From positions 1 through 9,822 of the forward strand of contig CALZJV010000246.1 in the NCBI GenBank assembly GCA_945787595.1: a DNA stretch of 9,822 bases. The letters are read 5' to 3'. The first letter of the stretch is position 1. Each line of letters begins with the position of its first letter. Made by a program: the position numbers and the translations under genes. Origin of the DNA: an uncultured Desulfobacterales bacterium (lineage in GTDB: Bacteria; Desulfobacterota; Desulfobacteria; Desulfobacterales; JAFDCJ01). Below are positions 1 through 9,822 of the stretch, in pieces. Under the pieces are notes generated by a model. It did not search any database and was not told the DNA's origin. It worked only from the letters and a program-made list of their open reading frames with translations.

Positions 1-1434
1 ATTAAAAACGCAGCGGTCCATTTGAAGGTCAAGCCGGGCATGGACATTTTCTGGATTAAGGCCTTGGAGAGAATAATCATCGACAAAGGATGGCAGGATC
101 AGGAGTTTTGTGAAAAACATACCATCGGCTTCAAGGCCGTCTGCAAGTCGATCGAAGATTTTGATGTTCACGCCGCCTGCGCCCGTGCCGGTGTGGAACG
201 CAAAGAACTGGAAAAAGCTGCGGAACTGATTCACGACCGGAAAACCATATTCATATGGGGCATGGGCTTAACCCAGCATGCCCACGGGACCGATAACGTC
301 ACCGCCCTGGTCAACCTGGCCTTGCTGACCGGTAATATCGGCAAACCGGGCTGCGGTTTGTCGCCGCTACGGGGTCAGAACAACGTTCAAGGGGCCGGTG
401 ACATGGGCGCGCTTCCCAATCTGCTTCCCGGTCATATGTCTATCGAGGACGAAGCGGCCAGAATTCATGTGGGATCTATTTGGGATGCCGATGTCCCGAC
501 GAAAGATGGATTGTCGGCCCCTGAAATGATTCATCAAGTCGCATCCGGAAAAATCAGGGCGCTTTATGTCATCGGCGAGAACCCGGCCGTATCCGAACCC
601 CAGTCGAATTTTGTGGCCTGGATGCTTCAGCGCCTGGACCTGCTGATCGTGCAGGACATCTTTCCGATCGAAACGATAAAATATGCGGATATCGTCCTAC
701 CCGCGGCCATGGTGGGTGAAAAAGAAGGCACCTTCACCAATGCCGCACGTCGGATACAATATTCCGCTAAGGGGGTGCGGCCTCCCGGAGAAGCAAAGCC
801 GGATTGGCAGATACTTCAGGAAATGGCAAATGCCATGGGTGCAAACTGGCGATATTCTTCGACTGAGGAAATCTGGCAAGAAATTCGTATCGCCGCTCCG
901 GTTTTCAGCGGCATCAGTCACGACCGCTTGAGGCATTCGATGGGAATTTTCTGGCCGTGCTATGACGAATCCCATCCCGGAACGCCCCGTCTTTACGAAG
1001 ACGGCTTTGGTTTCCGGGACCGGCGGGCTCGATTTTTACCGGTTAACCTTCCCAACACGCTTATGGAATCTACCGAGGAATACCCCTATGTGTTAATCAC
1101 CGGACGTCTGCTGGAGCATTTCAATACCGGTGAAATGTCCCGACGTTCAACCAAGCTTTTAAGACTCAGACCGTCATCCTTTCTGGATATGAACCCTCAA
1201 GACGCAAAAGCAGCCGGCCTTTCTGAAAATGAGACCGTCAGAATGACCAGCCCATACGGAACGGTTCGTCTGCCGCTGAAACTCGATGCGAGCATGAAAC
1301 ACGGGTATCTTTTCGCGCCGATTCACTTCAGTGATCCTAATTTCAACTCTCTGATGAGTGCGGTACCCATTGATCCCCAGGCAAGGATGCCGGCATTGAA
1401 AGTAATACCGGTAAAGGTTGAAAAGGAAAACTAA
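1..1434 (+). CDS. fdhF: Formate dehydrogenase catalytic (alpha) subunit, C-terminal part
   Basis: Molybdenum bis-MGD enzyme of the DMSO-reductase superfamily that oxidises formate to CO2 (or runs in reverse). The reading frame is open to base 1 with no stop, so the gene begins upstream; the TTG at 22 is only the first possible start inside the window. Numbering from that TTG, residues 79-129 carry the family stretch with GMGLTQH, GTDN, LLTGNIGKPG and PLRGQNNVQGAGDMG, as in FdhF-type proteins. Residues about 355-466 are the C-terminal molybdopterin dinucleotide-binding domain, with GRLLEHFNTGEMSRRS and a closing HFSDPNFNSL...DPQARMPALKV. The N-terminal iron-sulfur domain and the active-site Cys/Sec are outside the window. 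No partner electron-transfer subunit follows; the next gene is convergent, so any partners lie upstream. Family assignment is strong. The exact subtype (NAD-linked, cytochrome-linked or hydrogenase-linked) cannot be told, and the symbol is given by family resemblance only. Confidence 0.93.
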   Translation: MKNAAVHLKVKPGMDIFWIKALERIIIDKGWQDQEFCEKHTIGFKAVCKSIEDFDVHAACARAGVERKELEKAAELIHDRKTIFIWGMGLTQHAHGTDNVTALVNLALLTGNIGKPGCGLSPLRGQNNVQGAGDMGALPNLLPGHMSIEDEAARIHVGSIWDADVPTKDGLSAPEMIHQVASGKIRALYVIGENPAVSEPQSNFVAWMLQRLDLLIVQDIFPIETIKYADIVLPAAMVGEKEGTFTNAARRIQYSAKGVRPPGEAKPDWQILQEMANAMGANWRYSSTEEIWQEIRIAAPVFSGISHDRLRHSMGIFWPCYDESHPGTPRLYEDGFGFRDRRARFLPVNLPNTLMESTEEYPYVLITGRLLEHFNTGEMSRRSTKLLRLRPSSFLDMNPQDAKAAGLSENETVRMTSPYGTVRLPLKLDASMKHGYLFAPIHFSDPNFNSLMSAVPIDPQARMPALKVIPVKVEKEN

Positions 1435-1460
1435 TTCTATCTACCGTTAATTTTAGATAT

Positions 1461-1508
1461 CGTTGATTGGTTGATTGGTTGATTAGTTGATTGGTTAAGT
1501 GGTTGTAA
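1461..1508 (+). repeat. Octamer tandem repeat, left arm
   Basis: Six consecutive 8-base units: cgttgatt, ggttgatt, ggttgatt, agttgatt, ggttaagt, ggttgtaa. The first four are nearly identical and the last two have drifted. The array starts 27 bases after the formate dehydrogenase stop codon. Eight is not a multiple of three and no reading frame uses it. An inverted version of the same unit lies at 1594-1627. Confidence 0.85.
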
Positions 1509-1533
1509 ATATGGATTTATCCCATATTTGCAA
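1503..1533. terminator. AT-rich hairpin between convergent genes, possible bidirectional terminator
   Basis: Bases 1503-1514 (ttgtaaatatgg) pair with 1522-1533 (ccatatttgcaa) to give a 12-bp stem with one G-U pair and a 7-base loop. It sits between the ends of two convergent genes, where a shared terminator would be expected. The stem is AT-rich and neither side has a clean U-run, so intrinsic termination is uncertain. It may simply be the core of the inverted-repeat element around it. Confidence 0.35.
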
Positions 1534-1593
1534 AATAATTGGACACTTCATTTTTAACAATCGTAACATTCTGGAATTATGACTATAATTTAC

Positions 1594-1627
1594 CTAATCA
1601 ACCAGTAAACCAGTAAACTATTCAACC
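1594..1627 (-). repeat. Octamer repeat, right arm (inverted relative to 1461-1508)
   Basis: Read on the minus strand from 1627, the sequence falls into 8-base units ggttgaat, agtttact, ggtttact, ggttgatt. Bases 1594-1603 (ctaatcaacc) are the exact reverse complement of 1477-1486 in the left arm, and accagtaa occurs twice in tandem at 1601-1616. Together the arms bracket a roughly 165-bp AT-rich segment. I see no gene in 1435-1673. Confidence 0.7.
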
Positions 1628-1673
1628 AGGTCTGAATTTATTGATTTTATCTTTTAATCCCTCAATTGGGGTG

Positions 1674-2807
1674 TTATTGCACCATAAAAACGAGTATGGC
1701 TTGATCGTCTTGAGCAGGCAACCCATCGGCAAACCGATTGACATCCTCCATGATGATTGTCATACTCTTGCGGACATCATTTTCACACTCTTCAGCAAAT
1801 TTCTCACATAGCCGCTCAACCTCGTAGCATTTGCCTTGCGGATTGAATCTTTCCGTGATGCCGTCGGTATAGAGCAGCATTCGATCACCAGCCTGCAGCT
1901 TCGTTTTAGTAAGCGGAACATCACCATAGGGATCTATGGCCATGGGGAAAACTCCTTTGCATGGCAGCTCAATCGCTTTTCCATTTTCAGGTCGGTACAA
2001 AATCGGAGGCGGGTGGCCGGCCCGCGCTATGCTCAGCGTGTGCGATTTGGCGTCATAAACGGTGTAAAGCGCAGTTATAAAGTTATCATCGGAGAGATCG
2101 CACAAATGCGTGTTTATACTTTTAAGCACTTTATCCGGTTCAACCGGCGGTTCCGGCAGGGATCTTAGAAGGGCACAGGTCATTGCTACAAGGACAGCCG
2201 CGCTGGTGCTGTGGCCGGCGGCATCCGCCATCATAAACCCCCACCTGTCATCGGGAAGTTGAATAATATCATAATAATCGCCCCCGGCGTAACGGCTGGT
2301 TTCGTAATGAGCCGCAAGCTTTAGACCTTCAATTTGCGGCAGTCGATGCGGCAGAAGATTGCGCTGTTCTTCAGCCACGAGTTGAAGTTCATGCTCGAGC
2401 TCATCCCGCTTTTCCTGGACCTCGCGCTTTAGTCGGTAAATCGTCAGGTGGGTGTTGACCCTTGCAATAACCTCCTCCGGCTGAAAGGGTTTGGTAATAT
2501 AATCCACTGCTCCTAGATTGAGCCCCTGGACCTTGTCTTTTGTATCTCCCAAGGCTGAGAGGAAAATCACCGGTATCTCCTGCGTGGTTGGATCGGCTTT
2601 CAGTTGACGGCACACTTCATATCCGTCCATCCCCGGCATCATGATGTCCAGTAAGATTAAATGCGGATGGGCTTTGCCGGCTATTGCAAGCGCGGTTTCA
2701 CCATTTTTTGCAACCAACTGATTGTATCCACGACCCTCAAGTGTTTGAAACAGAACCTGCAGATTTGTGGGATTATCATCTACGAGTAAAACTTTTTCTT
2801 CATTCAT
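1674..2807 (-). CDS. Response regulator with REC domain and SpoIIE-type PP2C Ser/Thr phosphatase
   Basis: A 377-residue cytoplasmic protein in which a receiver domain controls a protein phosphatase of the RsbU/SpoIIE family. REC spans about residues 5-125: acidic pair D10/D11, phospho-acceptor D54 in LILLDIMMPG, S84 and K106. A short charged, probably coiled-coil linker (about 125-150) follows. The PP2C domain (about 160-377) shows metal-binding aspartates in AGGDYYD (D177), ADAAGHS (D195), LLYTDGITE (D315) and the final DDQAILV (D367/D368), so it looks catalytically complete. Family members usually dephosphorylate a STAS-domain anti-anti-sigma factor, but none is encoded here, so the substrate is unknown. 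The start at 2807 is chosen because GAGGA at 2816-2820 is 8 bases upstream; the ATG at 2813 is too close. It overlaps the upstream HD-GYP gene by 8 bases, implying translational coupling. The REC is about 81% identical by hand alignment to that neighbour's REC. Confidence 0.93.
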   Translation of the reverse strand: MNEEKVLLVDDNPTNLQVLFQTLEGRGYNQLVAKNGETALAIAGKAHPHLILLDIMMPGMDGYEVCRQLKADPTTQEIPVIFLSALGDTKDKVQGLNLGAVDYITKPFQPEEVIARVNTHLTIYRLKREVQEKRDELEHELQLVAEEQRNLLPHRLPQIEGLKLAAHYETSRYAGGDYYDIIQLPDDRWGFMMADAAGHSTSAAVLVAMTCALLRSLPEPPVEPDKVLKSINTHLCDLSDDNFITALYTVYDAKSHTLSIARAGHPPPILYRPENGKAIELPCKGVFPMAIDPYGDVPLTKTKLQAGDRMLLYTDGITERFNPQGKCYEVERLCEKFAEECENDVRKSMTIIMEDVNRFADGLPAQDDQAILVFMVQ

Positions 2808-3945
2808 TCTCATTTTCCTCTTCCGATTGCATCTCAATGGCGACATTTTGAAATTGAGCCTCTGTTGCGAGAAATGCTTCTACGACTTTCGGGTCAAAAT
2901 GTTTGCCGGATTCTTCGATGATAATCTGCCGGACTTTATCATGGGTCATTGCCTGCTTGTAAACGCGTTTGCAGGTCAGCGCATCATAAACATCTGCCAG
3001 TGCAACAAGCCGGGCTGCCAGAGCGATAGCTTTTCCGGTAACACCAAACGGATAGCCGCTTCCGTCCCATTTTTCATGGTGGCCTAAAGTAATTTCGATG
3101 GCGCGGGCCAGAAAGGGGCTGGCTCCCCAATGGTCCCTCATTTCCAGCAGCGCATCCCCGCCGATAGCCGGATGATTCTCCATGATTTTACGCTCATCAT
3201 CCGTCAGACGACCGGGTTTGAGGAGCACGGCATCCGGAATTCCAACTTTGCCGATATCATGCAGGGCTGCGGTCGTAGCTACCGTATTGATCCAATTTTC
3301 ATCAAGTTCCGGATCGCTTTTCGACATTGTACGGGCAAGGATGTCAACATATTTGCAGATACGTTCCAGATGCTTGCCGGTATCACCGTCACGGGCTTCA
3401 GTCAGTTTGGCCATGCCGAAGATGACGCCTTCACGACTTTTTAAGAGTTGTTGGCTGCGTTCGGCAACTTTGCGCTCCAGATTCTCATTCATGTCCCGGA
3501 GTTCTTCATTCCTGAGCGCCAGATCTTTTTTAAGCCCATAAATCGTAAGTTGTGTGTTGACCCGGGCGATGACTTCTTCAGGCTGAAAAGGTTTGGTGAT
3601 ATAGTCAGCGGCACCCAGGTCCAACCCGTGCACTTTGTCCGTTGTTTCGCCAAGGGCTGAGAGGAAAATCACCGGAATTTCTTGGGTGGCTGGATCCGCC
3701 TTCAGACGACGACATACCTCAAAGCCATCGATACCCGGCATCATGATATCCAACAGAATTAAATCCGGCCGCGCTTTGCGAACAATGGTCAAGGCGCTTT
3801 CACCATTTTTTGCGATTAAAAGATTATATCCTCTGCCCTCCAACGTTCCCACCAAGACTTGCAGGTTGGTGGGATTGTCATCTACGAGCAGGATGCGTTC
3901 GGATTGTTTTTGGTCATTTTCAGATGATTTAATTTCTTCGGTCAT
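2800..3945 (-). CDS. Response regulator with REC and HD-GYP domains, predicted cyclic-di-GMP phosphodiesterase (RpfG-like)
   Basis: A 381-residue cytoplasmic regulator. REC covers about residues 17-137: D22/D23, phospho-acceptor D66 in LILLDIMMPG, S96, K118 in the TKPF motif. A predicted coiled coil (about 137-170, rich in E, R, K, L) links it to an HD-GYP domain (about 172-365). Visible HD-GYP residues are H192 (GKHLERI), the HD pair H229/D230 in LHDIGKVGIPD, H258 (NHPAIGG), H289/H290/E291 and D294 in HHEKWDGSGYP with G297-Y298-P299, and D318 in LADVYDALT. With all these present it should be an active c-di-GMP hydrolase rather than a degenerate binder. The start is the ATG at 3945 with a weak GAGAGA 7 bases upstream; a longer in-frame TTG start at 3993 would begin inside a dispersed repeat and is unlikely. 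It lies 180 bases downstream of the kinase and overlaps the phosphatase gene. Confidence 0.94.
   Translation of the reverse strand: MTEEIKSSENDQKQSERILLVDDNPTNLQVLVGTLEGRGYNLLIAKNGESALTIVRKARPDLILLDIMMPGIDGFEVCRRLKADPATQEIPVIFLSALGETTDKVHGLDLGAADYITKPFQPEEVIARVNTQLTIYGLKKDLALRNEELRDMNENLERKVAERSQQLLKSREGVIFGMAKLTEARDGDTGKHLERICKYVDILARTMSKSDPELDENWINTVATTAALHDIGKVGIPDAVLLKPGRLTDDERKIMENHPAIGGDALLEMRDHWGASPFLARAIEITLGHHEKWDGSGYPFGVTGKAIALAARLVALADVYDALTCKRVYKQAMTHDKVRQIIIEESGKHFDPKVVEAFLATEAQFQNVAIEMQSEEENENE
2816..2820 (-). promoter_or_regulatory. Ribosome binding site deciding the phosphatase start
   Basis: GAGGA on the minus strand lies inside the last codons of the upstream HD-GYP gene, 8 bases before the ATG at 2807 and only 2 before the ATG at 2813. 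It favours the 2807 start and fits coupled translation across the 8-base overlap. Confidence 0.6.
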
Positions 3946-3964
3946 TACAATTCTCTCTATTTTA

Positions 3965-3982
3965 TGGCGAAAATTTTTGCCA
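3965..3982. promoter_or_regulatory. 18-bp near-perfect palindrome before the HD-GYP gene
   Basis: The sequence tggcgaaaatttttgcca is an inverted repeat with one mismatched pair and no loop. It ends 19 bases upstream of the ATG at 3945. It could be an operator or an RNA fold affecting initiation, but it is also the edge of a dispersed repeat whose other copy (8411-8425) is less symmetrical, so a regulatory role is only a possibility. Confidence 0.35.
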
Positions 3983-4035
3983 CCAAGACCCAAAGACGCA
4001 AAGAAGAAAGCTAAGCAACGGTTTCGCTTCGTGTC
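3969..4035 (-). repeat. Dispersed intergenic repeat, copy A
   Basis: On the minus strand this reads as octamers cttctttg, cgtctttg, ggtcttgg (4006 down to 3983), then tggcaaaaatttt. The 11-base core gtcttggtggc (3979-3989 complement) recurs exactly at 8404-8414 on the plus strand, followed in both places by an A-rich stretch (RAAAAT). A further piece on the plus strand, cttcgtgtc at 4027-4035, matches 8390-8398. It fills much of the 180-base gap between the kinase and HD-GYP genes; no gene is visible in that gap. Confidence 0.6.
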
Positions 4036-4085
4036 TGGCAGCTTTTTCTCCGTTTAGGGCGGATCCGGATTAGGATATTGAAATT

Positions 4086-4101
4086 TTAATTTAGAAATTA
4101 A
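4086..4101. other. AT-only palindrome downstream of the kinase gene
   Basis: ttaattt-ag-aaattaa forms a 7-bp inverted repeat with a 2-base centre, 25 bases after the kinase stop codon. It is too AT-rich and lacks a U-run for a convincing terminator, so transcription may run on into the two regulator genes. A protein-binding site is possible but unsupported. Confidence 0.2.
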
Positions 4102-4125
4102 TGATCTAAAACCCGAAATCTGAGT

Positions 4126-8181
<4,056 letters not shown>

Positions 8182-8472
8182 TGAGCTGTTCCTGATACTA
8201 TGATGTCAAATACAATATTGAAATTACTTGAGCGATTTAGCAAGCTATATTAGGCTCATAATCATTCAAATTGAAATGCGATGGGTGCGAAAACGCATCC
8301 GCTATCTGTGTTCCAAGGGATTTATGACATATTCGGCTGAATATATGCAAGAAAAGACTTCAGTCATTAAATGTCTACTATTAATTAAACTTCGTGTCCT
8401 GGTGTCTTGGTGGCGAAAATATTTTGTTAGAAAAATCCTTCGCAAATATAATGGGATTTGAATAATTAGGCA
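8182..8472. other. Intergenic gap upstream of the kinase gene
   Basis: This 291-base gap should hold the promoter of the signalling genes, but I find no convincing -35/-10 pair on the minus strand. It contains a 7-bp stem with an AAAA loop at 8283-8300 (gggtgcg/cgcatcc, one G-U) without a U-run, and a dispersed repeat at 8390-8420. A 77-codon plus-strand frame at 8228-8461 starts with TTG, runs through the repeat and resembles no family, so it is not called as a gene. Confidence 0.5.
8390..8420 (+). repeat. Dispersed intergenic repeat, copy B
   Basis: Octamer-like units cttcgtgt, cctggtgt, cttggtgg (8390-8413) followed by cgaaaat. The core gtcttggtggc at 8404-8414 is identical to the minus-strand core of copy A at 3979-3989, so the two copies are inverted relative to each other about 4.4 kb apart, at either side of the kinase gene. 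Confidence 0.6.
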
Positions 8473-8715
8473 CTAAAATTTCCAATTCGCATTCAAAGCG
8501 AAAAAGAAGAGTTCGTTGCGGTCGTATTCTCCTTTGAGGAGATCGTTTTTAATCTTGGCATCACCGTAATCGGCATAGACGAACTGTCCACCGACAGATA
8601 GTTTTTTGCTCCATCGATATTGCGCACCGGCGGCATAACGAATTTGTCTGTCCATCGGCATATCGGGCGTGCGATCGTCTGAATCGACGGGTGATGTATC
8701 ATAAGAAAACCCCAT
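8473..8715 (-). pseudogene. C-terminal fragment of the FadL/TodX-family outer-membrane protein, out of frame with its N-terminal part
   Basis: From 8715 this frame gives about 80 residues beginning GFSYDTSPVDSDDRTP, then alternating beta-strand pattern (YAAGAQYRW, LSVGGQFVYADYG), KGEYDRNE and a C-terminal ALNANWKF ending in phenylalanine. This is the expected end of a FadL-like barrel, including the terminal aromatic used for outer-membrane assembly. The frame stays open upstream to about 8889, but that part is low-complexity R/S-rich translation of the other frame, so the real protein does not begin there. There is no ribosome binding site suitable for independent expression. It is the displaced tail of the gene at 8699-9625. 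Confidence 0.8.
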
Positions 8716-9625
8716 CGCGAGGAATTTTTTGCGAGCCGCGGTCTGTGGAGATATTGATATTCTTAAATGCGCTCCAGTCTTCCCACCCGATGGATCCGAG
8801 CAGCGCCCAGCGATCGTTGAGTTCGTGATAGCCGGAAATGCGGATGAAGCGCGCCAGCGTGATCTTGGTGTCCGTCCCCGCATCGGCATTCACCGCTCTT
8901 CCGCTGAATTTGACATCACCGCTGAATTCGGGTTCGATTTCGGATTGATAGAGGATTCCGATCCTCGTTTTCCGGCCCAGTTCTACCAGGGCGCCCACAT
9001 CGTAGCCAAAGGCCACATCATCACCGTCGATTTTAACTTCGCCGGTGCCGTTGGGAGGCGGCACCTTTGTTTTCATCTCCAAATTGGCGTACATGATTTG
9101 AGGGCCGCCGCCGACCGAAAGCCAATCGGTGATCCGGTACGCGAGGGTCGGATTAAACGTCACCGTTAACAGCGTCACCTCAGTATTCAGATAACGACCG
9201 GACCAGTCGTCGTTATAATCCAGTACAGCCCCGGTAATAGAAATAATGTTGGCGCCCAGCTTCAGATCATCGGTCAGGCTGTGGACATAGAACGCACCCA
9301 GCAAGGGAGCAAGACCGCCGGCATCGCCGCCGTCACCGCCGGGGATGGGTGTATCGGAATCCGGATCGAATTTAACGGTGGAATAAAGCAAACCACCGGT
9401 GACCATCAATTGCTTGCCGTTCAAACGGGTCATACCGGCCGGGTTGTGAAAGGAGGTGGAGGCATCGCCGGCCACGGCCTGAGCGCCGGCACTGGCAACG
9501 CCCATGCTGGGGGTGCCGAATTCGCTAATATACAAGCCACCGGCCCAAGCGGTATCGGAAAATATGAAGGAGATAAAGAACCAAAGGAAAGTGTGTAAGA
9601 CATTGTATCTTTTTGTATTTTTCAT
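8699..9625 (-). CDS. FadL/TodX-family outer-membrane transporter, frameshifted N-terminal part
   Basis: N-terminal three quarters of a beta-barrel of the OMPP1/FadL/TodX family, which passes hydrophobic compounds such as fatty acids or aromatics across the outer membrane. A signal peptide (basic start, hydrophobic HTFLWFFISFIF core, cleavage likely after AWA) is followed by GGLYISEFGTPSMG and the family NPAGM motif. Strand-forming stretches run to YHELNDRWALLGSIGWEDW. After SQKIPR (ending at 8717) the frame gives only DGVFL before a stop at 8699. Relatives have about 24 more residues here (a W-K-D-T, GAQYR, WLL type segment, recalled from the family) before GFSYDTSPVD, which appears in another frame at 8715. 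So a deletion of roughly 70 bases, not a multiple of three, is the likely cause. The ATG at 9625 is preferred over 9628 because GGAGG is 7 bases before it. The truncated product lacks the closing strands and is probably non-functional; the substrate is unknown. Confidence 0.8.
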   Translation of the reverse strand: MKNTKRYNVLHTFLWFFISFIFSDTAWAGGLYISEFGTPSMGVASAGAQAVAGDASTSFHNPAGMTRLNGKQLMVTGGLLYSTVKFDPDSDTPIPGGDGGDAGGLAPLLGAFYVHSLTDDLKLGANIISITGAVLDYNDDWSGRYLNTEVTLLTVTFNPTLAYRITDWLSVGGGPQIMYANLEMKTKVPPPNGTGEVKIDGDDVAFGYDVGALVELGRKTRIGILYQSEIEPEFSGDVKFSGRAVNADAGTDTKITLARFIRISGYHELNDRWALLGSIGWEDWSAFKNINISTDRGSQKIPRDGVFL

Positions 9626-9632
9626 CATCCGG

Positions 9633-9637
9633 CCTCC
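9633..9637 (-). promoter_or_regulatory. Ribosome binding site of the FadL-family gene
   Basis: GGAGG on the minus strand lies 7 bases before the ATG at 9625 and 4 before the adjacent ATG at 9628. The spacing favours the second ATG. The site is intact although the gene behind it is broken, which suggests recent inactivation. Confidence 0.65.
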
Positions 9638-9822
9638 ATGTTTTTCAGATCACGGCTAAATAAGATATAACTCCATTCATAAGCCAGCGGCTATGCCGGT
9701 GAGAATTGAAACGCTTCTACCATTACCGGGGGGGCATGTTATATCGGTCCCAACCTGATCGATGCCGGCGGCTTATTCAAAAGCCAATTTTGATGGATTC
9801 GTAAAAAGTCGGAATTTGGATT
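9638..9822. other. Upstream region of the FadL-family gene
   Basis: No gene is supported here. It holds a small hairpin at 9770-9785 (ggctt, attcaa loop, aagcc) followed on the plus strand by aatttt, and the string gatggattcgtaaaaagtc at 9792-9810, which resembles a repeat I associate with deltaproteobacterial intergenic DNA. No confident promoter is seen. Confidence 0.3.

Noticed and set aside
1461..1627. CRISPR array
   Set aside because: The units are 8 bases and contiguous, without spacers, and no cas gene is present.
1655..1675. Terminator from the ccctcaattgggg near-palindrome after the phosphatase gene
   Set aside because: The stem is short with an internal mismatch and no T-run follows on either strand.
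2808..2846. Longer N-terminus for the phosphatase starting at 2846
   Set aside because: It would overlap the HD-GYP gene by 47 bases with a basic, unrelated leader; the ATG at 2807 has a well-spaced GAGGA.
3946..3980. Promoter TTGGTG/TAAAAT with 16-base spacer before the HD-GYP gene
   Set aside because: The -35 match is poor and the implied start would leave a leader of only a few bases that excludes the ribosome site.
3946..3993. Longer N-terminus for the HD-GYP protein starting at the TTG at 3993
   Set aside because: The extra 16 residues are translated from the dispersed repeat, and the receiver domain already begins normally after the ATG at 3945.
8228..8461. A 77-codon plus-strand open frame upstream of the kinase gene
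   Set aside because: It begins with TTG without a ribosome site, crosses the dispersed repeat, is very rich in R, K, I and W, and matches no family I know.
8729..9169. A 146-codon plus-strand open frame opposite the FadL-family gene
   Set aside because: It is an antisense shadow; the minus strand encodes a recognisable signal peptide and barrel, while this frame has no known pattern or ribosome site.

Overview
The window looks like a chromosomal piece of a Gram-negative, anaerobic, signalling-rich bacterium, most plausibly a deltaproteobacterial (Desulfobacterota, Desulfobacterales-like) sulfate reducer or relative. This rests on a molybdenum formate dehydrogenase, a FadL/TodX-type outer-membrane protein, REC/HD-GYP and SpoIIE-type regulators, and short 7-8 bp tandem repeats between genes. 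The placement is inferred from gene style and not proven. I see no tRNA, rRNA, CRISPR array, transposase or phage gene.

Layout: (1) 1-1434, plus strand, the C-terminal part of a formate dehydrogenase catalytic subunit; its 5' end lies outside the window. (2) 1435-1673, an AT-rich gap between convergent genes, holding octamer tandem repeats in two inverted arms around a hairpin. (3) 8181 down to 1674, minus strand, three signalling genes in one direction: a 1351-residue membrane hybrid histidine kinase (dCache-HAMP-PAS-HisKA-HATPase-REC-REC-HPt), then a REC/HD-GYP protein (predicted cyclic-di-GMP phosphodiesterase), then a REC/SpoIIE-type PP2C phosphatase overlapping it by 8 bases. (4) 8182-8472, a gap with a dispersed repeat and no convincing gene. 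(5) 8473-9625, minus strand, a FadL/TodX-family outer-membrane protein gene broken by a frameshift where about one beta-hairpin of sequence seems to be missing. (6) 9626-9822, upstream DNA of that gene.

How the genes may work together: the kinase senses a periplasmic signal through its Cache domain and has all the parts of an internal phosphorelay (H566, D857, D1001, H1203). Its natural outlets are the two stand-alone receivers just downstream, about 81% identical to each other but joined to different outputs: one would lower cyclic-di-GMP, the other would dephosphorylate a protein, probably an anti-sigma-factor antagonist in a partner-switching circuit. That wiring is inferred from gene order and receiver similarity.

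The most unusual sequence feature is inside the kinase: two neighbouring heptamer repeat arrays are translated in frame as about 36 extra residues in the alpha3-beta4 loop of the second receiver domain.
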